Shown here: positions 1-6,833 of the stretch, piece by piece
How the letters are laid out: each line of letters starts with the position of its first letter
Position numbering within the stretch: position 1 is the stretch's first letter
NCBI GenBank assembly: GCA_021801945.1
Contig: JAKABE010000067.1
Span: 1 to 11,608, forward strand
Length of the DNA: 11,608 bases
Reading direction: 5' to 3'
Source of the DNA: Acidobacteriota bacterium
Lineage (GTDB): Bacteria > Acidobacteriota > Terriglobia > Terriglobales > Acidobacteriaceae
Notes under the pieces: model-generated
Databases searched by the model: none
What the model was told of the DNA's origin: nothing
Seen by the model: only the letters and a program-made list of their open reading frames with translations
Translations under genes and position numbers: made by a program

Positions 1-92
1 GTCTCCGCAAGTCTTGTGAATAGGCATGCATCCCGGCCGGCTCCTCAACCGGCTGGATACATTATCGCACGATATGTAAATACTTAAATTAG

Positions 93-317
93 AAATTCTC
101 TAAGTTGACCGGAACCATTACCACGCCGCGCGGAACATCTGACATCTCCGACGGCAAGATCGATGGGGACAACATCTCCTTCGCGCAGGATCTGAACTTC
201 AACGGCAACGAGTTCAAGATCAACTACACCGGCAAAGCCGACGGGGACACCATCAAATTCACCCGCCAATTCGACGATCGACCGGGAACGGATTTCGTGG
301 CCAACCGCGTCAAATAG
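93..317 (+). pseudogene. Remnant of a small beta-rich secreted-type protein (C-terminal half)
   Basis: The reading frame opens after a TAG stop at 90-92 and runs to TAG at 315-317. It reads KFSK-LTGTI, then DGKIDGDNISF, YTGKADGDTIKFTRQF and a terminal FVANRVK. These alternating short beta-strand motifs (LTGT, DGKIDGD, GD-IKF, F-A-RVK) are recalled from small exported proteins common in acidobacteria, which usually have a signal peptide and about 60 more N-terminal residues. Here nothing like a signal peptide or the N-terminal half can be read in any upstream frame, and the DNA just before it (61-104) is AT-rich. The only available start is TTG at 105, which falls on the leucine of the conserved LTGT motif and has no Shine-Dalgarno sequence. 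I therefore read it as a 5'-truncated remnant, not a working gene. A genuine 70-residue cytoplasmic protein from TTG is the less likely alternative. Confidence 0.55.
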
Positions 318-378
318 AACCGAAAATCGCCCGCCGGTCACGCGACCCCAGCGATGTGCAATTCGCGTGTCCGCAGTG

Positions 379-415
379 GCGCCGGGGCCGGGCTCGCAAG
401 ACTCTGCCCCGGCGC
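379..415. terminator. Perfect 10-bp GC hairpin between convergent genes, candidate bidirectional terminator
   Basis: GCGCCGGGGC at 379-388 pairs perfectly with GCCCCGGCGC at 406-415 around a 17-nt loop. It lies about 60 bp after the plus-strand remnant and about 100 bp after the stop of the minus-strand amidohydrolase, the expected place for a shared terminator. There is no clear U-tract on either side (ATTCT follows on the plus strand), so it is not a textbook intrinsic terminator. Apart from this hairpin, the 318-514 gap shows nothing recognisable. Confidence 0.45.
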
Positions 416-514
416 ATTCTAGCCGGTCCTCCGCGCCACGGTCCCCGCGTTCCAATCCGGGAGATTCCTGGAACCAAGCCAGAAGATTTGGTCGCGGATC
501 GCGGCATCTCTCCG

Positions 515-1498
515 CTAAGAAACCACCGGAGGCAGTTTCAGAAGGCGCTCGGCGTTGCCGTGGGCGATCTTGTGCATGTCAGCAGGATTCAGCGGCAAGG
601 AATCGAGAAACTGGCGGCCTTCTTCGTTGGAGCTAAACGGATAGTCAACCGAGAACAGGATGCGATCAGCCCCTACGGTTTGAAGCGCACAGAGCAGCGG
701 CGGGAGGGTAAAGTACCCGCTGGTGGTGACGTGGAAATGCTGGTGGAAGATCTCCGCGATGGAGCGGTCTTTGGGTCGGGGAGCGCGGGCGAAGACGGAG
801 TCGGCGCGGGCGAGCGAGTACGGCAGATCTTCTCCCATGTGGCCGATGATGATCTGCAATCCGGGCCAACGATCGAACAGGCCCGAGGCCATGAGACGGA
901 GGGAGTGCATGCCGGCTTCCGCGTGCCATCCCCAGGCGGCTGTGGAGAGTGTGAAGGCAATATCAGGAGGGAGATCGCCGAAGTAGGCCTCGCGAACCGG
1001 CGCAGGCGGCGGGGCCGGGTGGAGATAGACGGGAACGCCGAGGACCTGGGCGGCCTCCCAGAATGGCGTAAACCGGGGATGGTCGAGAAAGAGGCCGCGC
1101 GTGGCGCCGTTAACCATAACACCAACAAAGCGAAGCTGGCGGATCGCTCGCTCGAGCTCGCTCGCGGCGGATTCCGGATCCTGCAGGTTGACGGCGGCAA
1201 AGGCGGCAAAACGCTTGGGGAGGGCCTGGACCGCGGCGGACAGAGCATCGTTCAGATCCCGCGCAAGCGCGGTAGCCGTGGGGGAGTCGAGACAGTCCAT
1301 GTCGCCGCCGGCAAGAGAGAGCACTTGCATGTCGATACCGGCGGCATCCATGGCGGCGAGGCGCCCTGCCCCGAGGTCTACCAGCTTCTCGCGAACTGTG
1401 CGGATGTATGCATTCGTGAAGCTGCGCTGGTTGCGCGCGTCCACGGCCTGAAGATAGGCCGGAGTCGAGGCGTGTTCCTCGAGGGTGATGGTACGCAT
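515..1498 (-). CDS. Amidohydrolase-2 family (ACMSD / gamma-resorcylate decarboxylase-like) metal-dependent enzyme
   Basis: This 327-residue protein has the landmarks of the amidohydrolase-2 (TIM-barrel) family, which includes ACMSD and gamma-resorcylate decarboxylase. In order: strand-1 LEEH (E7, H9, metal ligands in relatives), VYLHPAPP with H160 (metal ligand), IIIGHMGEDLPY with H220 and E223 (catalytic region), FSVDYPF with D285 (metal-bound acid), and the C-terminal IAHGNAERLL signature. All expected metal and catalytic positions are present and the length is normal for the family, so it is probably active. The LEEH start resembles the decarboxylase branch more than HxH hydrolases; the substrate (a hydroxybenzoate-like acid or lactone) cannot be deduced. 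There is no signal peptide, so it should be cytoplasmic. The ATG is preceded by a strong GGGAGGGAG Shine-Dalgarno at 1506-1514, seven bases upstream. It is same-strand with tamB but separated by 185 bp, so probably an independent unit. Confidence 0.9.
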   Translation of the reverse strand: MRTITLEEHASTPAYLQAVDARNQRSFTNAYIRTVREKLVDLGAGRLAAMDAAGIDMQVLSLAGGDMDCLDSPTATALARDLNDALSAAVQALPKRFAAFAAVNLQDPESAASELERAIRQLRFVGVMVNGATRGLFLDHPRFTPFWEAAQVLGVPVYLHPAPPPAPVREAYFGDLPPDIAFTLSTAAWGWHAEAGMHSLRLMASGLFDRWPGLQIIIGHMGEDLPYSLARADSVFARAPRPKDRSIAEIFHQHFHVTTSGYFTLPPLLCALQTVGADRILFSVDYPFSSNEEGRQFLDSLPLNPADMHKIAHGNAERLLKLPPVVS

Positions 1499-1598
1499 GA
1501 ACGGACTCCCTCCCGAGGTATTGTAGGATAGCGCGGGCTCTGCGGTTGGCGCGTGCGGTGTTGGCGAAGGGCGTGGGTATCGGAGCCGTGGTTGCCTA

Positions 1599-1632
1599 CC
1601 CCATGCGCGAAATGGCTGTGTGAAGGATGGGG
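1599..1632. repeat. Imperfect hairpin in tamB-amidohydrolase gap, possible degenerate dispersed repeat
   Basis: CCCCAT at 1599-1604 pairs with ATGGGG at 1627-1632 around a 22-nt loop. On the minus strand it reads CCCCATCCTTC, then a short spacer, then GCATGGGGTAG. This resembles a CCCCATCCTTCG/GGGTGGGGTAG hairpin element that I recall as frequent between acidobacterial genes; that resemblance is from memory. It lies just after the tamB stop (1684) and could serve as an RNA 3'-end structure. The rest of 1499-1683 shows no gene; the amidohydrolase promoter presumably lies there but no convincing -35/-10 pair is visible. Confidence 0.25.
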
Positions 1633-1683
1633 ACTCGCTGCGGCTTGGGGAGCAGGGTCTGCGGGGCGGCTACGCGGGCCTGT

Positions 1684-4600
1684 CTAGCGAAAGCGGCGAG
1701 TGGCTTTGATGACCATGGAGAAGACGCCGGACTCGTCGCGCGCGACAACCAGGGAAACATGACGGTTGATGGCGACGTCGGCCTGGAGCAGTTGCTGGCC
1801 GGTAGTGTCGACGTCGGTGGCATAGGTGAGGGTCACGTTGTGGCCGACCTGTTCCTGGACAGTGATGCGCGAGGTGTCATTGCCATAGGCGCCAAGGTAG
1901 TTCGGATCGACCTTGACCGAGCCGGCGCCGAAGAGCTTCTGCACGCGACTGCTGACCGAAGCGTTGAGGGCTCCGCCGAGGAGGGCGTCGGTGGCGGGGC
2001 TGCTGATAGCTTGCGCCTGCTGTTGGGTATGGAGCTGTTCCTGGTTGGTGGTGCGGCCGAGGGCGAGCAGCGCGATGATGTCGCCCTCGGCGAGCGGGGG
2101 ATCGCTGCGGTAGGTGACAGCCAGCCTCTGGGGCGAGCCGTGCAGGCCCAAGGTGATGTCGTAGTCGGCCACGCGGGCCGTGGCGCTCAGGTCGATGGTG
2201 GGCTCGATGCGGACTGGGTTGGTGAAGGAGATCTGGCCGCGCTGCAGCTCGTAGCGGGTTCCGGCAATCAGTGCGCTGCCCTCGGTGATGGAGACCCGGC
2301 CCAGCAGGGAGGGCGTGGCCACAGTGCCGCCCACCTGCAGATCGACGTTACCTGCCAATTTGGCAAAGGCATTTTGGAAGCTGAGTTGGGGCGCGGAACG
2401 GATGCGAACGTCGAGGCGGATGTGATTGGAGGGAGCGTTGGGCGAAGGGATGGGGGGAACGGCGTTGGCCTGCGCGGCCAGGGCCGCTATATCGAGACTG
2501 GGGCTGGCCGTGAAGCGGGTGATGAGGATATTGCCGTTGAGCAGCAGGCTGGATTGCGTGCCTTCAAGGCGCAGAGTGAGATCAGCCAGGGAGTTGATGC
2601 CCTGTGGATAGCTGATGCGGACACCCTTGCCGGTAACGGAAAGGTTGGCGTAGATGCCACGCTGATACGACAGATAACCGCCGACGCTCAAGAGGCCGCC
2701 TCCCGTCATGGCGGTCAGGGAGCGCACCTCAAGGCGATTCTGGTTGAAGACCAGCGTGCCATGCAACTGACTGAGGCTGTTGGGCAGATCGCCCAGCGAC
2801 AGAGAGCTGTTTTGGAAGTCAATGCGTCCGCGCAGGCCGGGCTTGCGCAGGGGGCCGTGGGCTTCCACCTGGAAGGTCGTTCTGCCTCTGGCAGTGAGGT
2901 CGGGGTCGAGGGTTTGTATCAGCCTCATGTTAATGGCGCCGCTTGCGGCAAGATCGAGCTGCTGTGAGCCAACTAGCGCCACGCTGCCCTGGGCGCGGAG
3001 GTCTGTGTTTTCGCCGGTCACGTGGAGAGGATCGAGATGGACGCGGGCATCTGAGAGCGTGGCGCGCGCCGCACCTTGGCTCTGCAGGTGCACGCCTGCG
3101 ATGGTGACGGCAAGCTGGTGGAGGCTGGCCACGCCCTGAAGCTGGCTGGGATGCGCCAGGGGGCCCTGGACATTTACGACGCCGGCCAGGCTCGATTGGC
3201 CGCTGAAGCTTTTCACGTGGGCCATCTTGAACAGAGCCCCGATGTCAAAGCGGGAGAAATCGAGCTGTGCCTGGGTGGGGAAATCGCCGCCCAATGCTGT
3301 CTGGCCGTTCAGGTTGAGGGTTGCGCCTTCCAGGTGAGCGTGGGCCTGGTAATGGAGGGCATGGCCTTGGGTGCGGGCTTGAGCCGTCAAATCGCCCAAT
3401 CGCTCTCCGGCCACGGTGAGCGGGGTCAGCGTGGCGTGGCCCTGAAAGCTGGGATTCGCAGGCGTGCCCGAGCCGGAAAGTTCAACCGCCAGTTGTCCGG
3501 CTGTGGCAGAGGCATGGCGGCGCACCCAACCGATGCGGGCGATCTCGATGCGAGCGGCCCTGGCATTCAGTTGGAAGCGCCCGCCCCGGAAGTCGTAACT
3601 GCCAGCAGCAGAGATGACGCCACCCGCAGTGTCCGCAGTGACGGAGGTCAACTTCAACACCTGGTTGGCGATGCCACCCTGGGCGCGGAGGCGCGCAACC
3701 GGTTCACCATAGAGGCTGCCGCCATCCATCTCCAGCCAGCCTGAGCCTTCGAGCGCGCGAACAGGTCCGTCAACCTGAACGTGCGCATCAAACGCACCCG
3801 TTGCCGGGAGCTTCCGACGGAAGAAAAGCTGTGCCTCCTCGACGCTCACCTTGTCCGCCTGCACGCGCAGATGGAGGGCGGAAGCAGTATTGAAGGCCAG
3901 GTCCTGGTTCTTGCGGCCGCGCGTTTGGGCCGCCGCCGCAGCGTTCGAAGACAGCGGCTTGGAAGCCTCGGCCGGCGAGGACCCGGCCGGCGCCTCCTCC
4001 AGGCTTCCACTGAGAACGACAGTTGTAGGGCCTCGGCGCAGGGTGCCGTGGCTGACGGTAATGAGCTGGGGTGCGTAGCTGCCGACGACATCAACGGAGT
4101 CCAGTTGCACAAAACGGGACTGAAGGGCGCGGCCATTGGCGGGTGGAACCATCTCGATTCTGAATTGCCTCGCCTGGAGATGACCGGCGATGTGCGGCCG
4201 GACTAGAGAGCCGCTCCAGGCTCCGAGAAAGTCAGCTTCGCCGCCCAGGCTCACCGGCAAAGCCGCAGCTCCGTCCTGGCCGTCGCGCTTCAAACCCAGG
4301 CTTCTCAAAACGGTGTCGAACTCACGCAGATTCCGGGCGCGGAGTTCGAGATGGAGCGAGGTAGGGCTGGTGACCGGATAAGCGCCGATCACTCCTTCGG
4401 CCTGCAGCTGGTTGCCGGGTGTGCGGAGATCGAGATGGCGCAGGGACACCGTGCCATTTCGCTGCGTATAGGTGGCGTCGATAATTCCGCTGATGGGCGC
4501 TTCACCGGGTTGGGATTGCAGGCTGGGGCTCAGGTTCAGCGCCGCGCTCACCGCCAAGGTGTTCACGTCGCCGCCGGTCCAGGTTGCGGTGGCGGGGCCG

Positions 4601-6027
4601 CTCACCAGCCCCCCAAGGCCCAGGCGCCGGAATGGCGGCCTGCCAACGATATCAAGAATGGTATCGAGCGAAACATTCTCCAGCTTCGCCGTCACCGTTC
4701 CGTTGACCGGGATGGAAACCGCCGGGAGATGGAGCGAATGGGCCGGCGATTGGCGCGCGGGGAGTTTGGATTTGCCGCTCCTGGCGCGAGGAACGGGCTG
4801 CGCGGCGGGCTCAACGAGCGCGGTTCCGGGAATGGGGGACAGCCAATGCATCAACCTCACCTCACCCTCGAGTTGTCCACCCTGCTTGAGGCGGGCGACG
4901 GTTGATGTAAAGAGCAACTGTTGCGGGTCGGCGTGGACCTGCGCGTCCAGATTCACGCCGACGGCCACGACGCCGGGTGCGATATAGGAGCCGCCCTTGA
5001 TGTGAACGTGGCCATCGACGTGGAACTGCCCATCCTGACCCGCAGCGTCGAGAGCCAGATGAACGACGCCCTTTGGGGCATTGGGAAAGCCGGTCACCGG
5101 TTCGAGAAGACTCATGTCGAATGCGCCGCCCACTTTGGCATTCCAACGAGGGTGGGCAAAGTCCACCAGTGCGCCGCTGATCACCAGGTTGAGGTTCCGT
5201 CTCTCGCGGCGATGTGCAGTGAGGCTCAGGCTGCGCAGAAGAGCCGCATTGCGCTCCAGATCGAGCGTGGCTTCAAGACGTCCGTGCACGGCATGGGCCG
5301 GGCCCAATGCGCCTCGCGAGAGAGTGAGGTCGGTGACTCCAGCCTCGATCCGGTAGCTTGCCGGCCCTCGGGGACCCGATGGCAGATAGGTCAAGCGCAG
5401 GGATGCATCGTTGGCGGCGAGATCGAGAGGCGCAAAGCGGTTCTGGAAATCAAAGGAAGCAGCGCGATCGTCGTAGTCCAAGACGCCCTGCTCGACGGAG
5501 ATATGGTCGGCCTGGAGATCGAGTAGCCTGGCGAGCGCAGATTTGGCGGAGCGGCCTGGCTTGCGAGGATGAGGCTGGTTGGTGGTTCCGTTGCGATAGA
5601 CAATAAGGTGAAGCTCGGGGCGCACGATCTCTAGGTTGCGCAAACGAATGTGTGGGCTTAGGAAACCCAGCAAGCTGAGTTGCACTCGCAGGTCTTCAAT
5701 ACGCCCGTAGGGTGCTTCACCGGGAGCTTCGAGGCCATGAATCACAATTCCGCCGGCATCGGCTTCGAGAGCGAGTAAACGCCAGTGAAAGGAGGCAATC
5801 TGAACGCGGCCGCCGGTGGAAGTCTCGAGGCTTGCGATAAGCCGTTTGCGGACCAGGTTCTCAAAGGCCGGGGAACTGGCGTAGAAATAGGCGCCTACAA
5901 TCGCAATCACGAGCAGAAGTGCGCCGCCCGCCACCGCAAGAGGAAGATGACGGAGGAAGAAGCGCCGCAAACGCCTGCGCGGAGGGGTTGGAGGCGGTTG
6001 CGGCGGCTGCGTGGCGTTTTCGTTCAA
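1684..6027 (-). CDS. tamB: TamB / DUF490 family inner-membrane-anchored translocation and assembly (lipid-bridge) protein
   Basis: This is a 1447-residue protein (E. coli TamB is 1259). Residues 1-27 are a Pro/Arg-rich cytoplasmic tail, 28-50 a single membrane anchor (LPLAVAGGALLLVIAIVG), and the rest a very long run of short beta-strands expected to form the periplasm-spanning beta-taco groove. The C-terminal DUF490/TamB domain (about 1080-1447) includes the family hallmark YRSDPPLAEGDIIALLALGR from residue 1306 and ends in basic RRFR. Two low-complexity Ala/Pro/Ser/Arg stretches (near residues 405-435 and 670-710) look like linkers. TamB proteins partner with an Omp85 barrel (TamA or BamA) and support outer-membrane protein insertion and inter-membrane phospholipid transport. 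The start is TTG at 6027 because no ATG or GTG is in frame nearby, AGGAGGT sits five bases upstream, and the TTGA sequence overlaps the stop of the preceding SurA-like gene, indicating translational coupling. It is the last gene of the operon. Confidence 0.93.
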   Translation of the reverse strand: MNENATQPPQPPPTPPRRRLRRFFLRHLPLAVAGGALLLVIAIVGAYFYASSPAFENLVRKRLIASLETSTGGRVQIASFHWRLLALEADAGGIVIHGLEAPGEAPYGRIEDLRVQLSLLGFLSPHIRLRNLEIVRPELHLIVYRNGTTNQPHPRKPGRSAKSALARLLDLQADHISVEQGVLDYDDRAASFDFQNRFAPLDLAANDASLRLTYLPSGPRGPASYRIEAGVTDLTLSRGALGPAHAVHGRLEATLDLERNAALLRSLSLTAHRRERRNLNLVISGALVDFAHPRWNAKVGGAFDMSLLEPVTGFPNAPKGVVHLALDAAGQDGQFHVDGHVHIKGGSYIAPGVVAVGVNLDAQVHADPQQLLFTSTVARLKQGGQLEGEVRLMHWLSPIPGTALVEPAAQPVPRARSGKSKLPARQSPAHSLHLPAVSIPVNGTVTAKLENVSLDTILDIVGRPPFRRLGLGGLVSGPATATWTGGDVNTLAVSAALNLSPSLQSQPGEAPISGIIDATYTQRNGTVSLRHLDLRTPGNQLQAEGVIGAYPVTSPTSLHLELRARNLREFDTVLRSLGLKRDGQDGAAALPVSLGGEADFLGAWSGSLVRPHIAGHLQARQFRIEMVPPANGRALQSRFVQLDSVDVVGSYAPQLITVSHGTLRRGPTTVVLSGSLEEAPAGSSPAEASKPLSSNAAAAAQTRGRKNQDLAFNTASALHLRVQADKVSVEEAQLFFRRKLPATGAFDAHVQVDGPVRALEGSGWLEMDGGSLYGEPVARLRAQGGIANQVLKLTSVTADTAGGVISAAGSYDFRGGRFQLNARAARIEIARIGWVRRHASATAGQLAVELSGSGTPANPSFQGHATLTPLTVAGERLGDLTAQARTQGHALHYQAHAHLEGATLNLNGQTALGGDFPTQAQLDFSRFDIGALFKMAHVKSFSGQSSLAGVVNVQGPLAHPSQLQGVASLHQLAVTIAGVHLQSQGAARATLSDARVHLDPLHVTGENTDLRAQGSVALVGSQQLDLAASGAINMRLIQTLDPDLTARGRTTFQVEAHGPLRKPGLRGRIDFQNSSLSLGDLPNSLSQLHGTLVFNQNRLEVRSLTAMTGGGLLSVGGYLSYQRGIYANLSVTGKGVRISYPQGINSLADLTLRLEGTQSSLLLNGNILITRFTASPSLDIAALAAQANAVPPIPSPNAPSNHIRLDVRIRSAPQLSFQNAFAKLAGNVDLQVGGTVATPSLLGRVSITEGSALIAGTRYELQRGQISFTNPVRIEPTIDLSATARVADYDITLGLHGSPQRLAVTYRSDPPLAEGDIIALLALGRTTNQEQLHTQQQAQAISSPATDALLGGALNASVSSRVQKLFGAGSVKVDPNYLGAYGNDTSRITVQEQVGHNVTLTYATDVDTTGQQLLQADVAINRHVSLVVARDESGVFSMVIKATRRFR

Positions 6028-6833
6028 TGGCCACCTCCTGCCGCCTTCTCGCTATTCTCCGGAGCCGCAAACTCGGGGTCCAGTACTTCGACGTCGCCTT
6101 CCTTGCGCAGGTTGGCAAGCCAGTTGCCGAAGAGCACATTCACCCGGCGTTCGAGCAGAATCTCCGCGATGCGCGGCGCTACCTGCTTCAGCGGGGGCAC
6201 CGCCTGCCCCTTGGGGTATTGAGGCAGAAGCGTGTCGTGATAATAGGCTTCGATTCGCCGCTCGGGGATGCGGATGCCGGCCCGAAATCTCTGCTCGATG
6301 AAATGCAGGATCTCGAGCCGGGCACGTAGATAGGTCTCTACTTGTTGCTGGGTGAGGCCGTGCGCCGCCAGAAATGCCTTCCATCCTGCCTCGGAGGCGC
6401 AATTGGCATGAGCGCACGCGGGCAGGTCCCTGCGAATCTCGGCCAGGCGGGCGTCGAGCTGGGCCTGCGAAGGCGCGGCGGCTCCCGCGTCCTCCTGGCT
6501 GATCTGCTGTTGGATGAGGGTGCGGCTGATCAACTGCTGCAGCGCACGCTGCCTGGTGAGAACTCCTTGACCGGCTCGCCCTGGCTCGAGAATCGACAGC
6601 CGGATATCGTTGTCCACATCGCTGGCCAGAATCACATTTTTGTTGACCACAGCCACGACACGGTCCAGAACGACAGGAGAAGACGCTCGAGAGGGATGCG
6701 TGGCAGGCGACGACGCTGGGGGAGATTGCGCTGGACAGGTTGGCAGCCCGGACATACAAATCCCGACCGTCAGACCGCACAACCAGGCGGAAGTGCGCGC
6801 GGTATGCATTCGGACTGGACGCCAAGGATGCAT
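6024..6833 (-). CDS. SurA-like periplasmic chaperone, SurA N-domain only (no PPIase domain)
   Basis: This 269-residue protein begins with a signal peptide-like segment (residues 9-37: basic start, hydrophobic AWLCGLTVGICMSGL, plausible signal peptidase I site near CPA/QS) and a Pro/Ser linker. Residues 57-82 carry the SurA N-domain opening VLDRVVAVVNKNVILASDVD. Helical segments RQRALQQLISRTLIQQQ, QVETYLRARLEILHFIEQRF and the IPERRIEAYYHDTLLPQYP stretch then follow the SurA fold order. A C-terminal helix (PRIAEILLERRVNVLFGNWL) corresponds to the part that packs on the N-domain in E. coli SurA. No parvulin domain is present (E. coli SurA is 428 residues with two), so a holdase/chaperone role without prolyl isomerase activity is inferred. 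C140 and C145 (CX4C) sit in a short insertion. The ATG overlaps the stop of the Omp85 gene in TGATG, which favours this start; M9 is an alternative that gives a cleaner signal peptide but lacks a Shine-Dalgarno. Close relatives may be annotated as peptidylprolyl isomerase. Confidence 0.85.
   Translation of the reverse strand: MHPWRPVRMHTARTSAWLCGLTVGICMSGLPTCPAQSPPASSPATHPSRASSPVVLDRVVAVVNKNVILASDVDNDIRLSILEPGRAGQGVLTRQRALQQLISRTLIQQQISQEDAGAAAPSQAQLDARLAEIRRDLPACAHANCASEAGWKAFLAAHGLTQQQVETYLRARLEILHFIEQRFRAGIRIPERRIEAYYHDTLLPQYPKGQAVPPLKQVAPRIAEILLERRVNVLFGNWLANLRKEGDVEVLDPEFAAPENSEKAAGGGH
6033..6039 (-). promoter_or_regulatory. Shine-Dalgarno fixing the TTG start of tamB
   Basis: On the minus strand AGGAGGT is followed by five bases and then TTG. 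It lies inside the last codons of the upstream SurA-like gene. Its near-perfect match to the 16S 3' end is the reason for choosing the non-canonical TTG at 6027. Confidence 0.7.

Noticed and set aside
33..56. 8-bp hairpin (one G-U pair) near the left edge
   Set aside because: No gene end is visible before it and no U-tract follows, so I cannot assign it as a terminator.
58..78. TACAT...ATGTA inverted repeat as an operator
   Set aside because: Only five pairs with a mismatched centre in AT-rich DNA; chance is the simplest explanation.
356..1531. 391-codon plus-strand open frame opposite the amidohydrolase
   Set aside because: Composition is Gly/Arg-rich with no recognisable motif, and it mirrors the well-supported enzyme on the other strand; long shadow frames are expected at this GC content.
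1627..2967. 446-codon plus-strand open frame opposite tamB
   Set aside because: Shadow frame of the DUF490 domain coding region; no domain, no credible start, and the minus-strand frame has all family motifs.
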